A stretch of DNA of 64,000 bases from Caulobacter sp031457805 (GCF_031457805.1 NZ_JAVDXI010000001.1:682001-746000), one strand, 5' to 3'. Counted from the first letter of the stretch, positions 47,078 to 57,549 are shown. The notes: a model not told the origin generated them from the sequence alone. A program made the numbers and translations.

Positions 47078-47539
47078 ATGCTCATCGGCGTTCTGCTGGC
47101 CATCAACATCGTCGTTTGCCTCGCCTTGATCGGGGTGGTGCTGCTGCAGCGTTCCGAGGGCGGCGCCCTGGGCATGGGCGGCAACTCGGGCGGCTTGATG
47201 ACCGCACGCGGCGCTGGCGACCTGCTGACGCGGATCACCTGGATTCTGTTCTCGATCTTCCTGATCATCAGCCTGACGCTGACCATCCTGACCGGCCGTC
47301 TGGACAAGAGCGGCTCGGTCGCCGACAGCATCCAGGGCCTGGACGCAAAGACGCTGCAGAACGTGCCGGCCCCGACGCCGGCTCCGGGCTCGCTGAACTC
47401 GCTCCCCTCGTCGGCCCAGCCGGGCGCGATCCAGGCGCCGGCGCCGCAGATCAACACGCCCGCGCCGGCCGCCCAGCAGCCCGCGCTCCTGGCTCCCGCC
47501 GAGCCGGCCCCGGCTCCGGCCAGCCAGCCCAAGCCCTAA
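47078..47539 (+). CDS. secG: Preprotein translocase subunit SecG
   Basis: SecG assists SecYE in protein export. The 153-residue protein has two TM helices (about 3-22, LIGVLLAINIVVCLALIGVV; about 52-72) around the conserved loop LLQRSEGGALGMGGNSGGLMTARGAGDLLTRITWIL. A long Pro/Ala-rich C-terminal tail (about 90-153) exceeds the E. coli protein but is common in alphaproteobacteria. ATG 47078 is chosen, so TM1 begins at the N-terminus; a GTG/ATG frame from 47045 adds MACARIENTFV. Confidence 0.93.
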   Translation: MLIGVLLAINIVVCLALIGVVLLQRSEGGALGMGGNSGGLMTARGAGDLLTRITWILFSIFLIISLTLTILTGRLDKSGSVADSIQGLDAKTLQNVPAPTPAPGSLNSLPSSAQPGAIQAPAPQINTPAPAAQQPALLAPAEPAPAPASQPKP

Positions 47540-47563
47540 CCGTCCCCGACGGCGCTTTCACCG

Positions 47564-47590
47564 ACCCCCGAGGGCCACCTCGGGGGTTTA
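47564..47590 (+). terminator. Terminator after secG
   Basis: ACCCCCGAG (47564-47572) and CTCGGGGGT (47579-47587) form a perfect 9-base stem with a 6-base loop, then TTAATCTT. The pyrG start lies 67 bases on, leaving room for its promoter. Confidence 0.8.
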
Positions 47591-47653
47591 ATCTTGTTGA
47601 TGAACGCGGGTCTTTCTCCCCGCGTCCACGAATCACGGGTAATCTGGTCGCCC

Positions 47654-49306
<1,653 letters not shown>

Positions 49307-49420
49307 TGACGAGGTTGCATCTTCCTACAGATTCGGGCATAAGCCCGCCCTCACGCGGCGGCTCGGGCGCTCCCAAGCCGCCGCTCTCGATTTTCACGCT
49401 CAGCGAGCAGAGTCACTTCG

Positions 49421-49603
49421 ATGGCCGTTCCTAAAAGAAAAACTTCGCCTTCTCGCCGGAACATGCGCCGGTCGCACCACGCCCTGGGCGCCAACTCGTT
49501 CATCGAGGACAAGGACACGGGCGAACTGCGTCGTCCGCACCATGTCGATCTGAAGACCGGCATGTACAACGGCAAGCAGATCCTGACGCCGAAGGAAGAC
49601 TAA
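49421..49603 (+). CDS. rpmF: Ribosomal protein L32
   Basis: A 60-residue ribosomal protein with MAVPKRKTSPSRRNMRRSHHAL and PHHVDLKTGMYNGKQIL. It is of the zinc-free type: the four Cys of zinc-binding L32 are absent, as usual in alphaproteobacteria. It lies 114 bases after pyrG. No plsX or fabH is seen beside it, unlike many bacteria. Confidence 0.97.
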   Translation: MAVPKRKTSPSRRNMRRSHHALGANSFIEDKDTGELRRPHHVDLKTGMYNGKQILTPKED

Positions 49604-49628
49604 GTCTCCTTTCGCCTCTGACGATTTG

Positions 49629-49663
49629 AAAGCGCCGCCGGGCTGGTACCGGCGGCGCTTTTC
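49629..49663 (+). terminator. Terminator after rpmF
   Basis: AAAGCGCCGCCGG (49629-49641) and CCGGCGGCGCTTT (49649-49661) form a 13-base perfect stem with loop GCTGGTA and Ts following. This is one of the strongest terminators in the window. Confidence 0.93.
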
Positions 49664-49715
49664 GTCGTGCGCGCCGAAAAACGGTGTTACCCTTCCCGTT
49701 GGGAGGAGCGAGCCG

Positions 49716-50717
49716 ATGGTCACACGTCGCGCGCTGGCCGGAGGATTGGGATCAATCCTTGCCGGGCCTGGCTTATTGAGCACAACCGCTGTCGCCGGCG
49801 GAGTTGGCCAGACTGCGCCTAAGGGCGGGAAGAACGAGCGCGCCGCCAAGCTGGCCGAAGAGCCGCTCGTGATTCTCGATGCGGCGCTCGACAGCGACTC
49901 CCGGCTGACCGTCGCGACGACGATCAATGGCGTGAGCGGCTTCCGCTTTGTCGTCGATACTGGCGCGGATAGGACCGTGCTGACCCCTGGCTTGGCCGAG
50001 CGCCTCAACCTGCCGCGAGGACCCGATGTCCTTGTCCATGGCGCCACCGCCGCAGTCACCTGCCAGACAGCGCTGGTCCAGACATTGCGGGCCGGAGAAA
50101 CCGGTCTGACGAACAGCATCCTGCCGGTATTGCCCTACGATCGCGTTGGCGCCGATGGACTGCTTGGGGTCGATGCTCTCGAAGGACGAAATGTCGTCAT
50201 CGACTTTCGTCGGAACCAGCTCGAGGTCCGGCGAAGCTCGCCCAGCTTCGAGCCCTATGTCAGTTCGCGCGAGGTGTCGGTCGTCGCGGATTCGCGCTAC
50301 GGGCGGCTCACGCTGGCGGACTCGCGGATCGCCGGCGCCCGATCCTTGGCTTTCATCGACTCCGGCGGTGGGGTCAGCATCGGCAATATGGCTTTGGCGC
50401 GTGCGATCGCGGCGAAGCGCCGCCGCTCACCCGACCCGGTCGAACGGATCCGTTTGCTTACCGCGAGCGGCGAAATTCAGTTGGGCGAATTCCGCATCAT
50501 CCCAAACATCAAGATGGGCGACCTGCGGCTGACCAATACCCCGATGGCGTTTGCGGATCTCCACGTCTTCAACCACTGGGGTCTCAACGAGCGACCTGCG
50601 GCCCTGTTCGGAGTCGACCTCCTGAGGCTGTTCGCCAGGGTCGAGTTGGATTTCGGCGCTGGAAAAGTCCTGTTCCGGCTCGGGCAGGGCGGTTTTCCCA
50701 CGGTGCTACAGGCGTAG
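49716..50717 (+). CDS. Exported retropepsin-like aspartic protease with two catalytic halves
   Basis: The 333-residue protein starts at ATG 49716 (GGGAGGAG upstream) with a possible Tat-type signal (TRRALAGGLGSILAGPGLL, about residues 3-28). Two retropepsin-like halves follow. Half one has FRFVVDTGADRTVL (Asp 81) and closes with DGLLGVDALEGRNVVIDFRRN. Half two has LAFIDSGGGVSIG (Asp 215) and closes with AALFGVDLLRLFARVELDFGAGK. The repeated closing pattern shows internal duplication. Retropepsins act as dimers with one Asp each, so this chain could form a complete active site by itself. Function and substrate are unknown. Confidence 0.85.
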   Translation: MVTRRALAGGLGSILAGPGLLSTTAVAGGVGQTAPKGGKNERAAKLAEEPLVILDAALDSDSRLTVATTINGVSGFRFVVDTGADRTVLTPGLAERLNLPRGPDVLVHGATAAVTCQTALVQTLRAGETGLTNSILPVLPYDRVGADGLLGVDALEGRNVVIDFRRNQLEVRRSSPSFEPYVSSREVSVVADSRYGRLTLADSRIAGARSLAFIDSGGGVSIGNMALARAIAAKRRRSPDPVERIRLLTASGEIQLGEFRIIPNIKMGDLRLTNTPMAFADLHVFNHWGLNERPAALFGVDLLRLFARVELDFGAGKVLFRLGQGGFPTVLQA

Positions 50718-50729
50718 AACCGGGCCGTA

Positions 50730-51500
50730 CTACTGCCCCCGACCACGTTCCATAACGTGATGTCGCTGCTGCTCGACCGCCTCGGGCGTCACGGCGCGAT
50801 TGCGATCACTTGACCTGCTGTTCTCCAGCGAAAGGCCTTCGCCGAGGGCCAAGGCGTATCCATCGTCGATCAGGGACTTGTAGAAGGCGAGCGTGTCCAC
50901 GGGGATGCTGGACATGGCCTCGGCCATGCGCAGCGCCGCCGGCAACAATTCGCTCGCGGACGTGACGCGATTGACCAGCCCCCAGTCCGCAGCGGTGCGA
51001 GCGTCCAGGAAGTTCCCGGTCAAGGACAGCTCCTTGGCTCTGTAGGGCCCGATGAGGCGGGAAAGCTTCTGGGAAAGCCCCCAGCCCGGCATGATCCCAA
51101 CGCGTGCATGGGTGTCGGCGAACCGCGCGTTCTCTGACGCCAGCAGGACGTCGCATGCCAACGCCACCTCGAACCCACCGGTGATCGCGACGCCGTTGAT
51201 CGCTCCGATGACGGGCTTGCGGCAACGTTCGATCGCGCGCACCGGATTAGAGCGGGCGTCCTGATCGTTCGCCGCACCTAGCGCTGTGGGATCGCCGCCC
51301 AGCTCCTTGAGATCCAGTCCGGCAGTGAAGGCTCGATCGCCGGCGCCCGTCAGGACGACCACGCTGACGTCGGGATCCTGGTCCAGTCGCACCATGGCGT
51401 CATGCAGCGCCAGCCGAAGGGCCTTGGAGAGGGCGTTCATGGCTTCGGGTCGGTTCATCGTGACAACCGCCACGGATCCATGTCGTTCGACCAGCAGCAT
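50730..51500 (-). CDS. Enoyl-CoA hydratase
   Basis: The 256-residue crotonase protein has VAVVTMNRPEAMNALSKALRLALHDAM, LTGAGDRAFTAGLDLKELGGD, and CRKPVIGAINGVAITGGFEVALACDVLLASENARFADTHARVGIMPGWG, with GGFE as the first acidic catalytic position. The C-terminal RAVTPEAVEQQRHHVMERGRGQ is typical. ATG 51500 is chosen (GGGAGGA upstream) over a TTG/GTG-led extension to 51542. Beta-oxidation-type hydration is likely, chain length unknown. It diverges from eno across 113 bases. Confidence 0.92.
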   Translation of the reverse strand: MLLVERHGSVAVVTMNRPEAMNALSKALRLALHDAMVRLDQDPDVSVVVLTGAGDRAFTAGLDLKELGGDPTALGAANDQDARSNPVRAIERCRKPVIGAINGVAITGGFEVALACDVLLASENARFADTHARVGIMPGWGLSQKLSRLIGPYRAKELSLTGNFLDARTAADWGLVNRVTSASELLPAALRMAEAMSSIPVDTLAFYKSLIDDGYALALGEGLSLENSRSSDRNRAVTPEAVEQQRHHVMERGRGQ

Positions 51501-51613
51501 GGGGTCCTCCCTTGGATTATTGACGATCACGCGGCCTCCCATGGGGAAGTCAAGTTGCGCCCCGGACGCTTGGGGGCTAAGGCTCCCGCGCCTTTGGCCT
51601 TGAGGAGAAGTCC

Positions 51614-52894
51614 ATGACCGAGATCGTCGACATCATCGCCCGTGAAATTCTCGACAGCCGGGGCAACCCGACCGTCGAAGTCGATGTCATTCTCGAGGAC
51701 GGCGCCTTTGGCCGCGCCGCCGTGCCGTCGGGCGCCTCGACGGGCGCGCACGAAGCCAACGAAAAGCGCGATGGCGACAAGGCGCGCTATCTGGGCAAGG
51801 GCGTCCAGCAGGCTGTCGACGCCGTCAACGGCGAGATCTTCGACGCGCTGTCGGGCGTCGACGCCGAAGACCAGCGCCGGGTCGACAACTTGCTGATTGA
51901 GCTGGACGGCACGCCGAACAAGGCGCGCCTGGGCGCCAACGCCATCCTGGGCGTGTCGCTGGCCACCGCGAAGGCCGCCGCCGAGTCGGCCGGCCTGCCG
52001 CTCTACAAGTACGTCGGCGGCGTCAACGCCCGTGTCCTGCCGACCCCGATGATGAACATCATCAACGGCGGCGCCCATGCCGACAATCCGATCGACATCC
52101 AGGAATTCATGATCCTGCCGACCGGCGCCAAGGACTTCCGCGAAGGCCTGCGGATGGGCGCGGAGATCTTCCACGCCCTGAAGAAGGCCCTGAAGGACGC
52201 CGGTCACAACACCAATGTCGGCGACGAAGGCGGCTTCGCCCCTAATCTGGCGTCGGCTGAAGCTGCGCTCGACTTCATCGTCAAGGCTGGCGAGAAGGCC
52301 GGATACAAGGCTGGTGACGACTTCGTCCTGGGCCTCGACGTCGCCTCGACCGAGTTCTTCAAGAACGGCAAGTATGAGCTGGAAGGCGAGGGCAAGTCGC
52401 TGGATCCCGCCGCCATGGTCGACTACCTGGCCGGCCTGGTCGCCAAGTTCCCGATCCTGACGATCGAAGACGGTATGGCCGAAGACGATTTCGACGGCTG
52501 GAAGCTGCTGACCGATACGCTGGGCAAGAAGGTGCAGCTGGTCGGCGACGATCTCTTCGTCACCAATCCCAAGCGCCTGCAGATCGGCCTCGACAAGGGC
52601 TTGGCCAACTCGATCCTGGTCAAGGTCAACCAGATCGGCACGCTGTCGGAGACGATCGACGCCGTCGAGCTCGCTCACCGTCATGGCTACACCAGCGTCA
52701 TGAGCCACCGCTCGGGCGAGACCGAAGACAGCACGATCGCCGATCTGGCGGTCGCGCTGAACTGCGGTCAAATCAAGACGGGCTCGCTGGCGCGCTCGGA
52801 CCGCACGGCCAAGTACAACCAGCTCCTGCGTATCCAGGAAATGCTGGATGACCAGGGCGTCTACGCCGGCCGGGCGGCGCTCAAGGGTCGCTAG
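51614..52894 (+). CDS. eno: Enolase
   Basis: Enolase interconverts 2-phosphoglycerate and phosphoenolpyruvate. The 426-residue protein has EILDSRGNPTVEVDVILEDG, AVPSGASTGAHEA, GGAHADNPIDIQEFMILPTGA, VGDEGGFAPNL, the metal ligands in LTIEDGMAEDDFDGWKLLTD and LVGDDLFVTNPKRL, the catalytic Lys in LVKVNQIGTLSE, and MSHRSGETEDSTIADLAVAL. GAGGAGAAG precedes the ATG. A strong terminator ends it. Confidence 0.98.
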   Translation: MTEIVDIIAREILDSRGNPTVEVDVILEDGAFGRAAVPSGASTGAHEANEKRDGDKARYLGKGVQQAVDAVNGEIFDALSGVDAEDQRRVDNLLIELDGTPNKARLGANAILGVSLATAKAAAESAGLPLYKYVGGVNARVLPTPMMNIINGGAHADNPIDIQEFMILPTGAKDFREGLRMGAEIFHALKKALKDAGHNTNVGDEGGFAPNLASAEAALDFIVKAGEKAGYKAGDDFVLGLDVASTEFFKNGKYELEGEGKSLDPAAMVDYLAGLVAKFPILTIEDGMAEDDFDGWKLLTDTLGKKVQLVGDDLFVTNPKRLQIGLDKGLANSILVKVNQIGTLSETIDAVELAHRHGYTSVMSHRSGETEDSTIADLAVALNCGQIKTGSLARSDRTAKYNQLLRIQEMLDDQGVYAGRAALKGR

Positions 52895-52922
52895 GACGAC
52901 TGGTTCAAGTTTAAGCTGAAGG

Positions 52923-52953
52923 GGGCGCGCCTGCGAAAGCGGGCGCGCCCTTT
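52923..52953 (+). terminator. Terminator after eno
   Basis: A 12-base stem (52923-52934 with 52939-52950, one G-T pair) is closed by a GAAA tetraloop and followed by TTT. Confidence 0.88.
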
Positions 52954-53248
52954 ACGTGTGCGATTCCCGCTCGGATCGGCTTAGCGAGGGGGAAGCAGAC
53001 TTCGTCGAACATCGTTTACCCACAAATTTTCTAAAAGCGGCTCGGTCGTTTCAAACGAGACCAATTTCCTCGCCTTCGCTACCGCGAAATAGCTTCGGCG
53101 GCGCGGTATCTAGATGCGGATGAAACGATCTCAGATGAAAGCATCATTCGCCTGTCTGGCGATCGGTCGATAACCCTGCTCAACACCCGGATTTAGAAGG
53201 CGTTAAGGCCAGTCGGCGATCCTGCGAATCCCTCTTTGGGACGCCAAG
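52954..53248. other. Intergenic region between eno and the ftsB-like gene (295 bases)
   Basis: No gene, RNA gene or strong palindrome is seen. It is AT-richer than its surroundings, with AAATTTTCTAAAAG at 53026-53039, so it probably holds the promoter of the divisome gene. A single TTAAGG half-site at 53203 is not enough to call CtrA. Confidence 0.5.
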
Positions 53249-53551
53249 ATGTTCGCCCGACTGCAACCCTTCCTGCCGACCGCGGCGATCTTCTTCCTGA
53301 TTTTTTACTTCGCCTTTCACGCTCTGACGGGCGATCGAGGCCTGCTTTCCATTTCGCAGCGCAATGCGGACCTCGCAGCAAAAACGAGAGAACTCAGGAA
53401 GATACGCGCGGAGAGGATGGACCTGGAGGCCCGCGCTCGTCTATTACGCAGCGGCAGTCTGTCGGCTGATCTTTTGGAAGAGCGCGCTCGCTCGCTCCTA
53501 GGATACGCCGATCCGAGGGACTATGTGATCCGGGTCAAGCGTTCGCGCTGA
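53249..53551 (+). CDS. ftsB: Septum formation initiator family protein (FtsB/DivIC-like)
   Basis: The 100-residue protein has a short cytoplasmic start, one TM helix (about 10-28, TAAIFFLIFYFAFHALTG) and a periplasmic coiled coil (about 35-65, SISQRNADLAAKTRELRKIRAERMDLEARARLL). A C-terminal DLLEERARSLLGYADPRDYVI matches FtsB, which links FtsL and FtsQ and helps activate septal peptidoglycan synthesis. It stands alone between eno and pdhA, the usual place for ftsB next to eno in proteobacteria. Confidence 0.9.
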   Translation: MFARLQPFLPTAAIFFLIFYFAFHALTGDRGLLSISQRNADLAAKTRELRKIRAERMDLEARARLLRSGSLSADLLEERARSLLGYADPRDYVIRVKRSR

Positions 53552-53715
53552 TCCGTCATTACACTCGGGGATGACGGCGGATCGTACGAGGATCGCCGAG
53601 ATTCGCGTTCGATTTGAGTAGACACCAGGGCGTGACCTTCGCGGAACCGACGAATTTTCGGCCGGAAGCGCTCATCGGATGAAGGCCGCGATGAAGATTG
53701 GCCAGGGAGATTTGA

Positions 53716-54747
53716 ATGGCGCGCACGCGCAAGGCTGACGCCTCCGAGGGAAAGGCGCCGGAAACCGGTGTCAACGCCTTCGTCGGCAAGGACGAGCTCC
53801 TGAAATTCTATCAGGACATGCTGCTGATCCGCCGCTTTGAGGAGCGCGCCGGCCAGCTTTACGGCATGGGTCTGATCGGCGGCTTCTGCCACCTGTACAT
53901 CGGTCAGGAAGCCATCGCGGTCGGCATGCAGTCGATCTCCCAGAAGGGCGACCAGATCATCACGGGCTACCGTGACCACGGCCACATGCTGGCGGCGGGC
54001 ATGGATCCCCGCGAAGTCATGGCTGAACTGACCGGCCGGGCCGGCGGTTCGTCCAAGGGCAAGGGCGGGTCGATGCACATGTTCGACATCGCTACCGGCT
54101 TCTACGGCGGTCACGGCATCGTCGGCGCTCAGGTGGCGCTCGGCACCGGCCTGGCTCTGGCCAACAGCTACAAGAACAACGGCAACGTCTCGTACGCCTA
54201 CATGGGCGACGGCGCGGCCAACCAAGGCCAGGTCTACGAAAGCTTCAACATGGCTCAGCTGTGGAAGCTGCCGGTCGTGTACGTGATCGAGAACAACCAA
54301 TACGCCATGGGCACGGCCGTCGAGCGCGCCGCCTCGGAAACCGCGTTCCACAAGCGCGGCGTCTCGTTCCGCATCCCGGGCGAGGAAGTCGACGGCATGG
54401 ACGTCATCGCCGTCCGCGAAGCCGGCGCCCGCGCCACCGAGCACGCCCGCAGCGGCCAAGGTCCCTACATCCTCGAGATGAAGACCTATCGCTATCGCGG
54501 CCACTCGATGTCGGATCCGGCCAAGTACCGGACCAAGGAAGAGGTCGACGAGGTCAAGACGACCCGTGACCCCATCGACCACATCAAGGAACGTCTGGCC
54601 AAGGCCGGCGTCACTGAAGACGACCTGAAGGGTGTCGACGCGGAAGTGAAGCGCATCGTCGCCGAGGCCGCCGAATTCGCCCGCACAAGCCCCGAGCCCG
54701 ATCCCTCGGAACTGTATACCGACGTCTACCTGGAGGCCGCCGAGTGA
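53716..54747 (+). CDS. pdhA: Pyruvate dehydrogenase E1 component, alpha subunit
   Basis: PdhA with PdhB decarboxylates pyruvate using thiamine diphosphate. The 343-residue protein has LLKFYQDMLLIRRFEERAGQLYGMGLIGGFCHLYIGQEA, YRDHGHMLAAGMDPREVMAELTG, KGGSMHMF, and the TPP motif MGDGAANQGQVYESFNMAQLWKLPVVYVIENNQYAMGT. YRYRGHSMSDPAKYRTKEE, the site of phosphorylation in mitochondrial E1, is also present. AGGGAG lies 6 bases upstream. The pdhB GTG start overlaps its stop. Confidence 0.98.
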   Translation: MARTRKADASEGKAPETGVNAFVGKDELLKFYQDMLLIRRFEERAGQLYGMGLIGGFCHLYIGQEAIAVGMQSISQKGDQIITGYRDHGHMLAAGMDPREVMAELTGRAGGSSKGKGGSMHMFDIATGFYGGHGIVGAQVALGTGLALANSYKNNGNVSYAYMGDGAANQGQVYESFNMAQLWKLPVVYVIENNQYAMGTAVERAASETAFHKRGVSFRIPGEEVDGMDVIAVREAGARATEHARSGQGPYILEMKTYRYRGHSMSDPAKYRTKEEVDEVKTTRDPIDHIKERLAKAGVTEDDLKGVDAEVKRIVAEAAEFARTSPEPDPSELYTDVYLEAAE

Positions 54748-56096
54748 CGGACATCCTGATGCCCGCGCTTTCCCCCACGATGGAGGAAGGCACCCTGGCC
54801 AAGTGGCTGGTGAAGGAAGGCGACACCATCAAGGCCGGCGACGTCATCGCCGAGATCGAGACCGACAAGGCGACGATGGAAGTCGAAGCCGTCGATGAGG
54901 GCGTGATCGAAGCCATCCTGGTTCCGGCCGGTAGCGAGAACGTCAAGGTCAATACGCTGATCGCGCGCCTGAAGGGCGAAGGTGAAGCTGCGGCTCCTGC
55001 CGCTGCCGCTCCCGCCGCAGAAGTCGCGCCGGCCCCGGTCGCGGCGGCTCCGGCTGCTGGCGGTCCGATCTCCGCCGTGTCGACCTTCGCCGATCCCGAG
55101 ATCGACGGTAAGCCGCTGAAGAAGATCACGGTCCGGGACGCCCTGCGCGACGCCATGGCCGAAGAGATGCGCCGCGACGACCGCGTGTTCCTGATGGGCG
55201 AGGAAGTCGCCCAGTACCAGGGCGCTTACAAGGTCAGCCGCGAGCTGCTGCAGGAGTTCGGCGACCGTCGCGTCATCGACACGCCGATCACCGAGCACGG
55301 CTTCGCCGGTATGGGCGTCGGCGCGGCCATGGCCGGCCTGAAGCCGATCGTCGAGTTCATGACGTGGAACTTCGCCATGCAGGCGATCGACCACATCATC
55401 AACTCGGCCGCCAAGACGCTCTACATGTCGGGCGGCCAGATCAAGTCGTCGATCGTGTTCCGTGGCCCGAACGGCGCGGCTTCGCGCGTCGGCGCCCAGC
55501 ACAGCCAGGACTACGCCGCCTGGTACGGCAATGTTCCGGGCCTGAAGGTCATTGCGCCCTACGACGCTGCTGACGCCAAGGGCCTGCTGAAGGCCGCGAT
55601 CCGCGATCCGAACCCGGTCGTCTTCCTCGAGCACGAGATGATGTACGGCCATGAGTTCGACATCCCGGACGTTGAGGACTGGGTCGTGCCGATCGGCAAG
55701 GCCAAGGTCCGTCGTCAAGGTTCGGACGTCACGCTGGTCGCCTACAGCCGCATGGTCGGCTTCGCCCTGAAGGCGGCCGAGGAGCTGGAGAAGGAAGGCA
55801 TCGCCGCCGAGGTCGTCGACCTGCGCACGATCCGTCCAATGGACCACGCGACCATCCTGGAAAGCGTCAAGAAGACCAACCGCCTGGTCACGGTCGAGGA
55901 AGGTTGGGGCCCGATGGGCGTCGGCGCCGAAATCGTCGCCCGGATCACCGAGTTCGGCTTCGACTACCTGGACGCCCCGCCGCTGCGGGTCTGCCAGGAA
56001 GACGTGCCGCTGCCCTATGCGGCGAACCTGGAAGCCCTCAGCCTGCCTTCGGTCGAGAAGATCGTGAAGGCGGCCAAGACGGTTTGCTACCGCTAA
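54744..56096 (+). CDS. pdhB: Pyruvate dehydrogenase E1 component, beta subunit with N-terminal lipoyl domain
   Basis: This 450-residue protein starts at GTG 54744 (GTGA overlap). Residues 1-78 are a lipoyl domain with the target Lys in EIETDKATMEVEAVDEG, then an Ala/Pro linker (about 85-115), then the E1-beta transketolase domains: DALRDAMAEEMRRDDRVFLMGEEVAQYQGAYKVSRELLQEFG, DTPITEHGFAGMGVGAAMAGLKPIVEFMTWNFAMQAIDH, HSQDYAAWYGNVPGLKVIAPYDA. A lipoyl domain on E1-beta is an alphaproteobacterial feature; most bacteria place it only on E2. Confidence 0.98.
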   Translation: MTDILMPALSPTMEEGTLAKWLVKEGDTIKAGDVIAEIETDKATMEVEAVDEGVIEAILVPAGSENVKVNTLIARLKGEGEAAAPAAAAPAAEVAPAPVAAAPAAGGPISAVSTFADPEIDGKPLKKITVRDALRDAMAEEMRRDDRVFLMGEEVAQYQGAYKVSRELLQEFGDRRVIDTPITEHGFAGMGVGAAMAGLKPIVEFMTWNFAMQAIDHIINSAAKTLYMSGGQIKSSIVFRGPNGAASRVGAQHSQDYAAWYGNVPGLKVIAPYDAADAKGLLKAAIRDPNPVVFLEHEMMYGHEFDIPDVEDWVVPIGKAKVRRQGSDVTLVAYSRMVGFALKAAEELEKEGIAAEVVDLRTIRPMDHATILESVKKTNRLVTVEEGWGPMGVGAEIVARITEFGFDYLDAPPLRVCQEDVPLPYAANLEALSLPSVEKIVKAAKTVCYR

Positions 56097-56102
56097 GAGA
56101 TC

Positions 56103-56130
56103 GCGGCCCTCGCCCCCGGGCGGGGGCCGC
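56103..56130 (+). promoter_or_regulatory. GC-rich hairpin between pdhB and pdhC
   Basis: GCGGCCCTCGCC (56103-56114) and GGCGGGGGCCGC (56119-56130) pair with one G-T and a CCCG loop, 6 bases after the pdhB stop. With no T-run it is more likely an mRNA-processing or stabilising element than a terminator. The remaining 108 bases to pdhC have no gene. Confidence 0.5.
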
Positions 56131-56238
56131 TGCTCTTGGCCAAGACATTCATCCCGCGTCAAAGCGGGGTATCGTGGACGCCGGCCCTTTCCGAAAAAGG
56201 GGCTCCACAACGTCCCGAACGATTGAGGAAAAAGCTCA

Positions 56239-57525
56239 ATGTCGATCGACATTCTGATGCCCGCCCTGTCGCCCACCATGGAGGAGGGGACCCTCGCCAA
56301 GTGGCACGTCAAGGTCGGCGACACCGTCAAGGCCGGCGACGTGATCGCCGAGATCGAGACCGACAAGGCGACGATGGAAGTCGAAGCCGTCGATGAAGGC
56401 GTCGTGGAAGCGATCCTGGTCGAGGCCGGGACCGAGAACGTCAAGGTCAACGCGCTGATCGCCAAGCTGGCGGGCGAGGGCGAAAGCCCCGCGCCGGCGC
56501 CGAAGGCCGAGGCGCCGAAGGCCGCGGCTGCGGCGGCGGCTCCCGCTGCTGCGGCTCCTGCCGCTGCTCCGGCTGCTCCCGCTCCGGTCGCTGCTGACGG
56601 TTCGCGCGTGTTCGCGTCGCCGCTGGCTCGCCGCCTGGCTTCGGCCGCCGGCCTGGACTTGAAGGCCATCAAGGGCACGGGGCCGCATGGTCGCGTTATC
56701 AAGTCGGACGTCGAAGCCGCTAAGTCCGGCGCGCCCTCCGCCAAGGCCGCTCCGGCTTCGGCGCCCGCCGCTGCAGCTCCGGCCGCCGCCGCGCCGCGTC
56801 AGGCCCAGTCGCTGGAGCAGATGGGCATCCCCGCCGGCTCCTACGACCTCGTTCCACTGGACGGCATGCGCAAGACCATCGCCCGTCGCATGACGGAGAG
56901 CTTCCGCGACGTCCCGCACTTCCCGCTGACGATCGATCTCGAGATCGACGCCCTGCTGGCCGCTCGCGCCAAGATCAATGGCCTGCTTGAGAAGCAGGGC
57001 GTGAAGGTCTCGGTGAACGACATCGTCATCAAGGCCGCCGCCGTGGCTCTGAAGCAGGTGCCGGAAGCCAACGCCAGCTACACGCCGGAAGGCATCGCCA
57101 TGCACCACCACGCCGACATCGCCGTCGCCGTGGCGGTCGATGGCGGCCTGATCACCCCGATCATCCGCAAGGCCGAGACCAAGGGCCTGGCCCAGATCTC
57201 CGCCGAGATGAAAGACCTGGCCCAGCGCGCCAAGGACAAGAAGCTGAAGCCCGAGGAATTCCAAGGCGGCACCTTCTCGATCAGCAACCTCGGCATGTTC
57301 GGCATCAAGTCGTTCGCCTCGATCATCAACGAGCCGCAGGGCGCGATCATGAGCGTCGGCGCGGGCGAGCAGCGTCCGGTCGTCAAGAACGGCCAGCTGG
57401 CCGTGGCCACGGTCATGACCGTGACCCTGACCTGCGATCACCGCGTGGTCGACGGCTCGGTCGGCGCCAAGTTCCTGGCGGCGTTCAAGCCGCTGATCGA
57501 AGAACCGCTGACCCTGATCGTCTGA
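56239..57525 (+). CDS. pdhC: Dihydrolipoamide acetyltransferase (PDH E2)
   Basis: E2 transfers the acetyl group to CoA and forms the PDH core. The 428-residue protein has one lipoyl domain (1-78, Lys in EIETDKATMEVEAVDEG), an Ala/Pro linker, a peripheral-subunit binding domain (VFASPLARRLASAAGLDLKAIKGTGPHGRVIKSDV, about 125-160), a second linker, and the catalytic domain. The latter has VPLDGMRKTIARRMTESF and the active-site region TVTLTCDHRVVDGSVGAKFL (HxxxDG His). GAGGAAAAAGCTCA precedes the ATG. Confidence 0.98.
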   Translation: MSIDILMPALSPTMEEGTLAKWHVKVGDTVKAGDVIAEIETDKATMEVEAVDEGVVEAILVEAGTENVKVNALIAKLAGEGESPAPAPKAEAPKAAAAAAAPAAAAPAAAPAAPAPVAADGSRVFASPLARRLASAAGLDLKAIKGTGPHGRVIKSDVEAAKSGAPSAKAAPASAPAAAAPAAAAPRQAQSLEQMGIPAGSYDLVPLDGMRKTIARRMTESFRDVPHFPLTIDLEIDALLAARAKINGLLEKQGVKVSVNDIVIKAAAVALKQVPEANASYTPEGIAMHHHADIAVAVAVDGGLITPIIRKAETKGLAQISAEMKDLAQRAKDKKLKPEEFQGGTFSISNLGMFGIKSFASIINEPQGAIMSVGAGEQRPVVKNGQLAVATVMTVTLTCDHRVVDGSVGAKFLAAFKPLIEEPLTLIV

Positions 57526-57549
57526 TCAGGGCGCGGGGAGGGGATGGCC

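Noticed and set aside
54726..56744. 672-codon frame antisense to pdhB/pdhC, and the 703-codon frame at 57926-60037 antisense to lpd and the DUF6880 gene
   Set aside because: They span intergenic gaps and several real genes on the other strand; no plausible start signals or domains.
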